Of a DNA stretch of 9,911 bases, positions 1 to 7,149 are shown one piece after another. The position numbers and the translations under genes were made by a program. Under the pieces are notes generated by a model that was not told the DNA's origin, made no database searches, and worked only from the letters and a program-made list of their open reading frames with translations. How positions within the stretch are numbered: position 1 is the first letter of the stretch; each line of letters starts with the position of its first letter. The stretch comes from Segetibacter sp. (GTDB lineage Bacteria; Bacteroidota; Bacteroidia; Chitinophagales; Chitinophagaceae): positions 1 through 9,911 of the forward strand of contig JASLBT010000216.1 in the NCBI GenBank assembly GCA_030146445.1, written 5' to 3'.

Positions 1-1200
1 TTGTATCGGTGGATCATGCGCGACGATAAAAGGCCGATTTACCAGCTCATGGGTTATAGCCAAAACATGCTCATCGACTTCAATGTTTATACCGGCGAGA
101 ACGGAAAAGAAATTGCCGCTCCCGGTTGCCTGCAGTGCCATTCTACCATAATCAACGACAGCACCATTATTGGCCTCGGCAACTCATTTGGCTATTATTC
201 AAACAACAGCTACCTGAACTTAAGGGCTGCCGAAACGGCTGTTAAAACCCTGTATGGCAAAAACTCAAACCACTACAAGGGGGCTCGCCAGATACTGGAA
301 GCCGGCCAGGTGGTGTCGCCCTTAATTGTAACAGAGGCCTGGGGAGTAAACCCCGCCGAAAGACTCGCCGAAGTAATCGCGGTGCACCGAAATCCCCAAA
401 CGCTGGCCTGGAACAGCGACACCAATTATTTCCTAACCCAGGCTGCAGTTATACCCACAGACGTACCTGCCTGGTGGTTGATGAAGAAAAAAAATGCCCT
501 TTATTACAACGGAATCGGCCGCGGGAGTTTTGCCCGGCAGATTATGACGGCAACCCTGCTGACCCTTAACGATACGGTATCGGCCAATCGCATCCTTGAG
601 AAAATGAAGGACGTACTGGCTTACCTGCGCCAGATACAACCGCCCCCTTATCCAAAAAAGGTAAACAATAAGCTGGTTCTCGAAGGCAAATCGCTCTTCA
701 ACGAAAATTGTGCTCGCTGCCACGGCACTTACGGCAAAGGAGGATCATTTCCGAACATCGTGGTTTCGCAACAAACAGTTGGCACCGACTCGCTGATGGC
801 TAAACAATACTTTGTTCAGGATGGTTATGTAAAATGGTACAACAACAGTTGGTTCAGTACAGGCCCTGAGCCTGCCTGGTTTCAGCCCGAATATGGATAT
901 ATCGCTCCGCCGCTTGATGGCGTTTGGATAACAGCGCCTTATTTTCACAACGGAGCCGTTCCAACCATCGAAGCGGTACTAAACAGCAAAATCCGGCCGG
1001 CGTATTGGACCCGAAACTTCAACCGAACGGATTACGATTACGAAAAGCTCGGCTGGAAGTACCAGGTCAGGCAGCAATCGAGGGGAAACCGGGTGTACAA
1101 TACCAACCTGCCGGGTTATGGTAACTACGGCCATACTTTTGGTGATCAACTCTCAACTATCGAGCGGGATGCCGTAATAGAATATCTAAAAACTCTTTAG
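1..1200 (+). CDS. RoxA-like diheme c-type cytochrome, 5'-truncated by the window
   Basis: The visible 399 residues carry two CXXCH haem-attachment motifs, CLQCH at residues 43-47 and CARCH at 237-241. The protein should therefore be exported and loaded with two covalent haems in the periplasm. The gene begins before the window: aligned with the complete paralogue downstream, whose first haem cysteine is residue 103, about 60 N-terminal residues are missing, and the TTG at base 1 is an internal leucine codon. Between the haems lie PTDVPAWW (152-159) and KKKNALYYNG (162-171). After the second haem comes IAPPLDGVWITAPYFHNG (301-318), typical of the RoxA/diheme peroxidase superfamily as I know it. 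A peroxidase or oxygenase-like redox role is inferred; the substrate cannot be read from the sequence. The next cytochrome gene starts 57 bases downstream with no terminator between, so they are probably cotranscribed. Confidence 0.88.
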   Translation: MYRWIMRDDKRPIYQLMGYSQNMLIDFNVYTGENGKEIAAPGCLQCHSTIINDSTIIGLGNSFGYYSNNSYLNLRAAETAVKTLYGKNSNHYKGARQILEAGQVVSPLIVTEAWGVNPAERLAEVIAVHRNPQTLAWNSDTNYFLTQAAVIPTDVPAWWLMKKKNALYYNGIGRGSFARQIMTATLLTLNDTVSANRILEKMKDVLAYLRQIQPPPYPKKVNNKLVLEGKSLFNENCARCHGTYGKGGSFPNIVVSQQTVGTDSLMAKQYFVQDGYVKWYNNSWFSTGPEPAWFQPEYGYIAPPLDGVWITAPYFHNGAVPTIEAVLNSKIRPAYWTRNFNRTDYDYEKLGWKYQVRQQSRGNRVYNTNLPGYGNYGHTFGDQLSTIERDAVIEYLKTL

Positions 1201-1257
1201 CAGTCCGATGCCACTGTGCCGGAACCATAAAGACTAATTTCACTTGTCGAACAACCA

Positions 1258-2628
1258 ATGAAAAAAACATTCATCATATCGCTTCTGGTTATTACCTGTT
1301 TGTCGTACCTGGCCTTTGTAGCCGACTACGAAAAACCGGTACATATCGAACCTTCGGTACAACGAACAGGTGATGCTACTAAAGGGTACGACTACCTCGT
1401 GACGGGAGATTACCTGAAAAGCGGCATTCCTTACAACCTTTTTTTAAAAGGCTACGGCGCCACGAATGAAAACCATTTAAAACGTACAGGTAATAATGAG
1501 AAGATCAGTTACGAATATACTGCTGTAACTGCCCCTAACGGAGAAATGGTGGTAGCACCAAACTGCATGCAATGCCATGCCCAGGTATTCGACGGCAAAC
1601 TCATCATGGGCCTTGGAAATACGAGCATTGACTTTTCACAAAACAGGTCAGTCGGGCGGATGGCAGGAAACCTATACACCATGCTTTCGCTGCTAAACCC
1701 GAAACAGCTGCAGGCTTCCAAAAGTTTTTTACAGGCTACACGTACCGTAGCACCAGGGATGATGACCGAGGTACGTGGGGTAAACGCCGCTGGCAGACTC
1801 GCCGCACTTTTAGTAGCTCACCGCGACCCGGTAACGCTGCAGTGGAGTAACAAACCCATCATGGATATCCCGAAGGAAGTAGTTCCTACCGATGTTCCTG
1901 CATGGTGGTTGCTTAAAAAGAAAAATGCCATGTTTTATAATGGCTATGGCAGGGGCGACTTTTCACGGTTCCTGATGGCTTCCAATCTGCTCACCGTTTC
2001 TGACTCTTCCGAGGCCAGGGAAGTTTATGGGCACTTCAACGATGTGCTTGCCTACCTGTACAGCCTGGATGCACCGCGTTACGATCGGCCGATCGATAAA
2101 GAACTCGCCGCGAGCGGCCAGGCGCTCTTCAACGATAACTGCTCAAAGTGCCACGGCACATACGGGGATAAGGCAGTGTATCCGAATTTGCTTATACCAT
2201 CTAATATCATCAGGACAGACTCTGCGTTATTCAAAAGCAACTCTTCTTTTCCGCAATTTATTGAGTGGTTCAACAAAAGCTGGTTCACCACGGGCGAAAA
2301 CCCGGCAAGGCTGGTTCCGTTCGACGGATACATTGCTCCACCACTGGATGGCATCTGGATTACCGCGCCATATCTGCACAACGGATCGGTTCCAACACTT
2401 GAAGGCGTGCTGAACAGCAAAATCCGGCCTTCTTATTGGACACGCGATTTCGACAATCCCGAATACGATTACACAAACCCGGGGTGGAAGTACACCGCCT
2501 TCGATAAACCCGAACGGAAAGCATATAACACCACCTTACCGGGCTACGGCAACTACGGCCACTATTTTGGCGACAAGCTCAACAACGAGCAAAGGAAGGC
2601 CGTAATTGAATACCTGAAAACGCTTTAG
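1258..2628 (+). CDS. RoxA-like diheme c-type cytochrome (complete paralogue)
   Basis: This 456-residue protein starts with a Lys-Lys and hydrophobic segment (about residues 2-22) that is a signal peptide or N-terminal anchor. A cysteine at residue 14 (VITC) is a poor lipobox. Haem motifs are CMQCH at 103-107 and CSKCH at 295-299, 192 residues apart, a spacing I recall as similar to that of rubber oxygenase RoxA, although RoxA itself is much longer. PTDVPAWW (210-217), KKKNAMFYNGYGRG (220-233) and IAPPLDGIWITAPYLHNG (359-376) match the upstream gene. In the block 357-398, 34 of 42 positions are identical to the upstream protein. Both end in EYLKTL. The pair is an evident tandem duplication. 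The likely location is the periplasm, with electron-transfer, peroxidase or oxygenase chemistry; the substrate is unknown. A plain diheme electron-transfer protein cannot be excluded. Confidence 0.9.
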   Translation: MKKTFIISLLVITCLSYLAFVADYEKPVHIEPSVQRTGDATKGYDYLVTGDYLKSGIPYNLFLKGYGATNENHLKRTGNNEKISYEYTAVTAPNGEMVVAPNCMQCHAQVFDGKLIMGLGNTSIDFSQNRSVGRMAGNLYTMLSLLNPKQLQASKSFLQATRTVAPGMMTEVRGVNAAGRLAALLVAHRDPVTLQWSNKPIMDIPKEVVPTDVPAWWLLKKKNAMFYNGYGRGDFSRFLMASNLLTVSDSSEAREVYGHFNDVLAYLYSLDAPRYDRPIDKELAASGQALFNDNCSKCHGTYGDKAVYPNLLIPSNIIRTDSALFKSNSSFPQFIEWFNKSWFTTGENPARLVPFDGYIAPPLDGIWITAPYLHNGSVPTLEGVLNSKIRPSYWTRDFDNPEYDYTNPGWKYTAFDKPERKAYNTTLPGYGNYGHYFGDKLNNEQRKAVIEYLKTL

Positions 2629-2729
2629 TAATAGGTTCGCGGCTGTTGAACAGGATGGCCGTAGGTTGCCTGGCTGGGAGCTAACTGCAGTGGTATGCGA
2701 ATTGCAATCCAATTAGAAACCATGAAAAC

Positions 2730-2849
2730 ATGAAAAATATTTTGATGTTTGCGGCCATCGCAGGACTTGCAGGCGCAGTAGCTATCTATTTCGTTAGCGA
2801 AGGAATTAAGAGCAGCAGTAGCCACAAGTACTTAGCTGATGGCTATTAA
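2730..2849 (+). CDS. Small single-span membrane peptide, 39 residues
   Basis: The reading frame opens with MKNILMFAAIAGLAGAV, giving one hydrophobic helix (about residues 4-22). A short polar tail rich in serine (SSSS at 28-31) ends in YLADGY. The N-terminal lysine followed by a hydrophobic segment and a hydrophilic tail is what a genuine small inner-membrane protein looks like. It sits 101 bases after the second cytochrome and 32 bases before a strong terminator, so it is probably the last gene of the cytochrome unit. Its ATG overlaps the TGA of a 12-codon frame beginning at 2695 (ATGA at 2730-2733), which could couple translation. I recognise no family. A role as an accessory of the cytochromes is only an inference from position. 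Confidence 0.55.
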   Translation: MKNILMFAAIAGLAGAVAIYFVSEGIKSSSSHKYLADGY

Positions 2850-2881
2850 CCGTTAATGCAAACGATATTCACCTTGCTCAG

Positions 2882-2918
2882 ATAAGGCATGTACCGCCCG
2901 GTGTATGCCTTATTTTTA
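2882..2918 (+). terminator. Strong intrinsic terminator closing the cytochrome unit
   Basis: ATAAGGCAT (2882-2890) pairs perfectly with ATGCCTTAT (2905-2913). The stem continues inward with GTACC against GGTGT (two G-U pairs), leaving the four-base loop GCCC at 2896-2899. A run of five T (2913-2917) follows. This 14-pair hairpin with a T-tract is a textbook Rho-independent terminator for + strand transcription, and it separates the cytochrome region from the coiled-coil cluster. Confidence 0.88.
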
Positions 2919-3052
2919 TATACCCGAGCAAACAAGTTATATCAGCATTCGTGTTAAAGTTGCCGGATACAACGCTTCTCTGTTTGGGGGAAGTGGTTCA
3001 ACTGCCTGAGGCATACAAGTCTGATAAATATGATTATTTTTAATGAAAAATC

Positions 3053-3763
3053 ATGAGTCTTTTTAAATCTATACTTCGCCCATTTGTTGAATTCGACGAC
3101 AAAGACGCCGGGGAGAAAAAGCACGCTGATTTACCGGAGCAGCCCCTACAACAACAGCTTCCTGATCCTGTTGTCGGTTCACCGACGTCGGCACCTTTGG
3201 CTGCGTCAGTCGCCAGCCAATCACCTGTTGCACCAGTGGCGCAGCCCGCTGCAGGCAAGTCGGCTGTCCAATATGAGCAGCACTTCAATAACCTGATCGA
3301 AGAGGCAAATACCACTAACCCCCTCTTCCAGGGCACAGATCTTAAGGAGTTTATCGACAGCAAGATAGATGTACAAGCCATTACAGACGAGGCAACAAAG
3401 TATAAAACCGCTTTCAATGTGCTCAAACGTACGGGCCTGACCAAGGAACGACTGAACCAGACAGGCCGGGAATACATCAACGTGATCGACAGAGACCTTA
3501 AAGCTTTTGAGCATGTTTATCTCGAGCAATACAGGAACAACGTAGAACTAAAACAGAAAACGCTCGAAAAGAAAAACCAGGAACTGCAGGAGCTTACAAA
3601 ACGGATCGCGTCGTTAAACAACGAGATAAAACAGGCTGAAGCCGAAATTACTCAAAGCCGGCAAACGCTTAACTCCAACAAGGATGCCTTTATGCAAGCT
3701 GGAGAAAATAAGAAAAAAGAGATTGAAGGCGAACTATTGAAAATCAACCAATACTTTGCTTAA
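3053..3763 (+). CDS. Uncharacterised soluble coiled-coil protein
   Basis: The 236-residue product has no signal peptide or membrane segment. It begins with a short conserved-looking head (MSLFKSILRPFVEFDD, 1-16), followed by a low-complexity linker rich in Pro, Ala, Gln, Ser and Val (about 27-70). A helical central region follows (about 74-160, including GTDLKEFIDSKIDVQAITDEA), then a long heptad-like coiled coil (about 162-232, rich in Lys, Glu, Gln and Leu). The start at 3053 is the first ATG in frame and is preceded by an A-rich stretch rather than a Shine-Dalgarno site. The next gene begins 20 bases after its stop, so the two are cotranscribed. I recognise no named family. An adaptor or scaffold role on the cytoplasmic side of the membrane protein encoded next is inferred from the coiled coils and the close linkage. 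Confidence 0.8.
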   Translation: MSLFKSILRPFVEFDDKDAGEKKHADLPEQPLQQQLPDPVVGSPTSAPLAASVASQSPVAPVAQPAAGKSAVQYEQHFNNLIEEANTTNPLFQGTDLKEFIDSKIDVQAITDEATKYKTAFNVLKRTGLTKERLNQTGREYINVIDRDLKAFEHVYLEQYRNNVELKQKTLEKKNQELQELTKRIASLNNEIKQAEAEITQSRQTLNSNKDAFMQAGENKKKEIEGELLKINQYFA

Positions 3764-3783
3764 CTACGAAAAAGTAACCAACC

Positions 3784-4806
3784 ATGGCCAACGAGATAGC
3801 TAAACCAACATTTGAACTCCCCAAGGCAGATCCGAAAAAAACCTGGGGTACCATCCTCACCCTCGCCATACTTGCGGGGCTTGCAGTACTCTTTTACATC
3901 TATATTCTCCCATTCCTTCTTTCGGTGGTGTGGGGGACCGTTCAGTTGATCATCGGTATTGCAGTGGCGATCGTGTTGCTGATGATCTTAACAAACAAGA
4001 AGTTTTGGCGTGGACTTCACTATTTTTCTGAAGCCGTTGCGCAGGGTATGCTGGGTTGGGCCATAGAAATGAACCCCTGGAATATTTTAAACCTGCAGGT
4101 AGAAGAGGCTGAAAAAGACCGTGACCAGCTCCGCATCCATGGTGAAAAGTTGAAAGCACAGGAAACCTCGCTTCAAATGCAGCTTGAAGAGAATGAGCGA
4201 AATCTCAGGCAGGCACAGGCTGAAGTAAAAATTTGCCAGGCGCGTTTAGCAAAAAATCCGGACGACTTCGATACCCAGCTTGCACTGGAAACCGCAGCAA
4301 CAAATTTTAATAATGCGAAGGATTTTATCGACGCGGTGAAGCCTGTGTCGAACGACGTAAAGAACCTGGTGCTGTTCGCCGACAAAGCTTACAGAAAATC
4401 AGGTGTCGCGTTGCTGAATTCGAAGAACACGATCAAAATTCAAAAAGCGAAGTACGACGCCGTTACAACAGCCTCTGCAACGATGGGCAAAGCGATGAAA
4501 GCATTCACCGGTAATACTGATCTCAACAACGATGCAGACCGGGCAATTCAAAAGATCAGAGAGGACGTCGCGAGCAAAATCGGCGGAATAAAATCAGCTA
4601 TCCAGATTACCTCGCAGGCAATGAATGCACAAGATCTCAAAGACGCCGCAAAAGTCTCCATTGCAGCGCAAACAGCCACCCGCCTGGATGTAGATAAAAC
4701 TTTTAACTACGCCGACACTATCCAGGGTACAGCAACCGGGATCAACAATTCGACTCCGGGTAAAGACGGTGATAAGAACAAATACCTTGACTATCTTAAC
4801 AAGTAG
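3784..4806 (+). CDS. Membrane-hairpin coiled-coil protein, uncharacterised
   Basis: The 340-residue protein has two adjacent hydrophobic segments, about 22-47 and 49-70, forming a membrane hairpin. A Trp-containing amphipathic stretch follows (GWAIEMNPWNIL, 91-102), then a long charged coiled coil (about 104-158, Glu/Gln/Lys/Leu-rich) and a mainly alpha-helical C-terminal region ending in a polar tail (about 318-340). Both ends of a hairpin lie on the same side, most likely the cytoplasm. The coiled coil could therefore pair with the coiled-coil protein encoded 20 bases upstream. The layout resembles PspA-like or other membrane-remodelling coiled-coil proteins only in a general way, and I do not claim homology. 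The next gene in the same direction starts 127 bases later, with no strong terminator between. Confidence 0.82.
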   Translation: MANEIAKPTFELPKADPKKTWGTILTLAILAGLAVLFYIYILPFLLSVVWGTVQLIIGIAVAIVLLMILTNKKFWRGLHYFSEAVAQGMLGWAIEMNPWNILNLQVEEAEKDRDQLRIHGEKLKAQETSLQMQLEENERNLRQAQAEVKICQARLAKNPDDFDTQLALETAATNFNNAKDFIDAVKPVSNDVKNLVLFADKAYRKSGVALLNSKNTIKIQKAKYDAVTTASATMGKAMKAFTGNTDLNNDADRAIQKIREDVASKIGGIKSAIQITSQAMNAQDLKDAAKVSIAAQTATRLDVDKTFNYADTIQGTATGINNSTPGKDGDKNKYLDYLNK

Positions 4807-4933
4807 TTGTGCGAACCATTGCTGAATTTGGCCCTTAGCGGCTGAGGCAGCAAAAGAACCCTTATAATTACATCATCTCTAAACGATAAGCAGCATTTGA
4901 AGACTGCACCTATTCAACTTTAAAACAACAACA

Positions 4934-5938
4934 ATGAAACTAAAGCCCGGTGGAAAAATTGCCATCTTTTTAATTCTTGGTGTAATTGCCTTTTTTCTGA
5001 TTAGAAAGTACCTTCCTTCATCCAGTACCGGTACCGCCAGTTCAACCGACAGTACGTGGAACGCCAACGCAAATGAGCCCGGTACAGCCAACGACAAATC
5101 GCCCAATCGTGCTTCAAATACGGCTGGGGAAGAACGGACTTTTAACTACACTGCCGAAAAGCCTGTAGAGGGGGTATTAAAAGGTGTAGTGGAAGTGGGT
5201 GCTACCGGCTTCAATTCTTTTGTAATAAATATGGATAGGGAAAAGCGTTGGGAAATCGTTTCCAAAGACTTTGGTGAAAGCCTGGCGTATGAAGGATTAG
5301 CCACAACTGATGACATCCGGGTTGGTTTAAAAAAGTACCTGGCGGGCATGTTTGATAAAGGTGTTTCGAAAAACAATATGCACTTCGTTATTTCTTCGGG
5401 CGCACAGAAGGAACCAAAAACGGAGCTCATTGCGAACGAACTTAAAAAGATGGGCTACGTTGTTAACCTTGTGACGCCCGATCAGGAAGGAAAATTTGCT
5501 TTCCAGGCAACGGTGCCCAGGGCATTCCAGGACAATTCTTTCCTGGTTGATATCGGATCGGGTAACACTAAAGTTTCCTGGCAGGAAAACGGACAACTAA
5601 AGTCACTTGAATTGCCCGGTGCCAAATATTACTCCGATAACCAGTCTGACGAAGCCGTTTACAACAAGGTTAAAGGACAGATCGGCAGTATCCCGCAGGG
5701 CACAAGAAACGTATGTTTTATTATTGGCGGGGTTCCATTTACACTTGCGAAGCAACACCGCAATGGCGAAGAACGGTATACGGTGTTAAAAAACCCCGGC
5801 GACTACAAAGCGGCAGATAAGAAAATGAGTTCAGGTTTAAATATCTACAAGGCCTTACAGGATGGCACTCAAACCGACACTTTTGTTTTTGATTGGGACA
5901 GTAACTTCACGATCGGATTTCTGCTAAACCTCCGGTAA
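4934..5938 (+). CDS. Membrane-anchored ASKHA (Ppx/GppA- or actin-like fold) protein
   Basis: This 334-residue protein has one N-terminal membrane anchor (about 8-23, IAIFLILGVIAFFLI), a Ser/Thr/Asn-rich linker (about 28-66) and a globular domain from about 70. The domain reads like the nucleotide-binding ASKHA fold. VVEVGATGFNSFVI (85-98) sits where the phosphate-1 loop would be. FVISSGAQKEPK (151-162) and TPDQEGKFAF (181-190, E185) recall the Ppx/GppA region that carries the catalytic glutamate. FLVDIGSGNTKVSW (203-216, D206) is a clear phosphate-2-like motif, and CFIIGGVPF (261-269) resembles the adenosine loop. The usual first-loop aspartate is replaced by E87, so catalysis may be altered or absent. 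If the charge pattern (lysines before and after the span) is read literally, topology is ambiguous, and a periplasmic domain would lack ATP. The fold assignment comes from motifs; substrate and activity are unknown. Confidence 0.82.
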   Translation: MKLKPGGKIAIFLILGVIAFFLIRKYLPSSSTGTASSTDSTWNANANEPGTANDKSPNRASNTAGEERTFNYTAEKPVEGVLKGVVEVGATGFNSFVINMDREKRWEIVSKDFGESLAYEGLATTDDIRVGLKKYLAGMFDKGVSKNNMHFVISSGAQKEPKTELIANELKKMGYVVNLVTPDQEGKFAFQATVPRAFQDNSFLVDIGSGNTKVSWQENGQLKSLELPGAKYYSDNQSDEAVYNKVKGQIGSIPQGTRNVCFIIGGVPFTLAKQHRNGEERYTVLKNPGDYKAADKKMSSGLNIYKALQDGTQTDTFVFDWDSNFTIGFLLNLR

Positions 5939-5958
5939 TTGGAAAAATATAGGTACTG

Positions 5959-5993
5959 AAAAGGGTTGATCATTTAACATGATCAACCCTTTT
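5959..5993. terminator. Bidirectional terminator between convergent genes
   Basis: A perfect 15-base inverted repeat: AAAAGGGTTGATCAT (5959-5973), loop TTAAC (5974-5978), ATGATCAACCCTTTT (5979-5993). T-rich sequence follows on the + strand, and the A residues at the other end make a T-run on the - strand. It lies 20 bases after the stop of the ASKHA gene and 16 bases from the stop of the gene on the opposite strand, so it should end transcription from both. Confidence 0.9.
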
Positions 5994-6009
5994 GCTTTTA
6001 GGTTTAGAC

Positions 6010-6678
6010 TTAAGTAGCAGTACCAAATCCGTGCTCCTGGTTTTCCGCGGAAGTGGAAGTACCGTTGGTGGGTATCGACCGGTTGTGAAGGTGTACCGGT
6101 TCAGGTTTTGTTTGCTTGTTAAAAGAGCCGAGTACATGAAGGAAAGCATGGAAGATCTGTTGCAGATCCGTAGGTGTTGAAATTGCACGCTGGATTACCA
6201 GGTGCAGGTGATCACCTTCTCTTTCTTTATGTTTATCTATATGAAAAGAATAGCCGGACAGTGACTCAAATACGTGGCGGATTGCCTGGTCTGCAAAAAG
6301 CGATTTCAGCTTCGACTGGTCATTGGTCTGCACGATCACTTTATCGTCGAACTCAGGATAACCGAGTTTGACATCCTGCATGCCAAATAGTTTTCCAATC
6401 CTATTTATAACGTCTTCAGGGTAAATTGCGAAGCGGAAATTAGTTGTAGTTGGCAATTCGGCCAAAAGGTTGGTTTGTTCATAGCCACCTTCCGCATTTC
6501 CACCTGGAGAGCTTACGATGTCCATCTCGATGTTGCCTCTATCTGTTTGCAGAACCACATGGTAGTCCTGTGATCCGTTGGTATTAATGTCGGTGGTGAC
6601 CAGCTGAAAGATGGTGTCAGCATCCCCGGATATTGTTCTTCTCTCTATCATAAAAAATTGGTTTTTAGATAGCTGCAT
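6010..6678 (-). CDS. Uncharacterised protein with a DUF3137-like sequence pattern
   Basis: This 222-residue protein has no signal peptide or membrane segment. Its middle contains FRFAIYPEDVINRIGKLFGM (81-100), then QDVKLGYPEFDDKVIVQTND (101-120) and LKSLFADQAIRHVFE (124-138). The succession G-x-x-D-x-x-x-G-x-x-x-FD-x-x-x-x-V-x-x-ND reminds me of DUF3137-type proteins, but this is recalled, not searched. The C-terminal tail (about 188-222) is polar and probably disordered. I kept the first ATG, at 6676-6678. A second ATG ten codons in (6649-6651) is also plausible, because neither has a clear ribosome-binding site. The gene converges on the ASKHA gene and shares its terminator, so the two are not cotranscribed. 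A functional link is suggested only by adjacency. Confidence 0.8.
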   Translation of the reverse strand: MQLSKNQFFMIERRTISGDADTIFQLVTTDINTNGSQDYHVVLQTDRGNIEMDIVSSPGGNAEGGYEQTNLLAELPTTTNFRFAIYPEDVINRIGKLFGMQDVKLGYPEFDDKVIVQTNDQSKLKSLFADQAIRHVFESLSGYSFHIDKHKEREGDHLHLVIQRAISTPTDLQQIFHAFLHVLGSFNKQTKPEPVHLHNRSIPTNGTSTSAENQEHGFGTAT

Positions 6679-6881
6679 AATAATTACGCCAGCCCTCGTC
6701 TCCCCTAATGTAACTAAAAAATGGGCTTTGTTTCGAACCTTTCTGTTTATTGCTGCATCAAATAAATCAGTTAAAAGGCAAACAGCATTGGGAATATACC
6801 TTATCCATAATGAAATTAATTACTGTTGAAAACTTGACGGTCCCGAATGCCGGGTCTGACGTACTTTTGGGCATTTAGATT

Positions 6882-6898
6882 CAAACTTCGAAAGTTTG
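6882..6898. repeat. Short perfect inverted repeat, possible operator
   Basis: CAAACTT (6882-6888) and AAGTTTG (6892-6898) are perfect inverted copies separated by CGA. No T-run follows, so a terminator is unlikely. Its position in the interval between divergent genes fits a binding site for a dimeric regulator, but no regulator gene is encoded nearby and the arms are short. Confidence 0.35.
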
Positions 6899-6947
6899 CG
6901 GAAGATTAATTCAGGCCAACTGGCGCACTTATCATAAGCGAAGCCAA

Positions 6948-7124
6948 ATGATCAGTCGAAAAGGGGTATTGGCTGCCTCTATGGTTGCATCAGGGTCGGA
7001 TGTCGGAGCATACGCCGGATTGAGCTTTCCTGTTGCGCTTATTGGCACGATTGAAGAAACTGACTTTTCTGCAACCAGGTTAACCAGAATTCAGTTCTGT
7101 CATTTGCAGCGATTAAGCTGGTGA
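6948..7124 (+). CDS. Possible small protein of 58 residues (doubtful)
   Basis: The frame begins MISRKGVLAASMVASGSDVG and goes on through a small-residue-rich stretch that includes AYAGLSFPVALIG (21-33). A basic, less hydrophobic end follows. The composition of the first 35 residues is protein-like, but the tail is not, and no ribosome-binding site is evident beyond GCGAAG shortly before the ATG. It may equally be a chance frame or a remnant. No family was recognised. Confidence 0.18.
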   Translation: MISRKGVLAASMVASGSDVGAYAGLSFPVALIGTIEETDFSATRLTRIQFCHLQRLSW

Positions 7125-7136
7125 TTTCGGGACTTG

Positions 7137-7149
7137 TATTTTAGCGGCA
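7137..7149 (+). promoter_or_regulatory. Candidate -7 region before the hydrolase gene
   Basis: TATTTTAGCGGCA matches the Bacteroidota -7 consensus TAnnTTTG at all but one fixed position in its first eight bases. Its last 11 bases (TTTTAGCGGCA) recur exactly upstream of parB at 8817-8827. It ends 17 bases before the chosen start codon. I could not find a TTTG box at the expected -33 distance, so this is weak. Confidence 0.3.

Noticed and set aside
2079..2420. Long frames in other phases across the second cytochrome gene
   Set aside because: They lie inside a gene with clear haem motifs and a paralogue next to it; the products show no protein-like pattern.
3035..3042. TATTTTTA as a -7 box for the coiled-coil gene
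   Set aside because: It resembles TAnnTTTG, but the nearest TTTG (2983-2986) is far outside normal spacing and the box lies only ten bases before the start codon.
3040..3480. A 146-codon - strand frame
   Set aside because: It is fully antisense to the coiled-coil gene, and its Cys/Ser-rich composition is that of a shadow frame.
4833..4847. A hairpin (CCTTA-GCGGC-TGAGG) between the second and third cassette genes
   Set aside because: It has five pairs including a G-U and no T-run, so it is not a convincing terminator.
6611..6829. A 72-codon + strand frame overlapping the start of the minus-strand gene
   Set aside because: Its first third is antisense to the better-supported minus-strand gene, and the rest has no family resemblance or ribosome-binding site.
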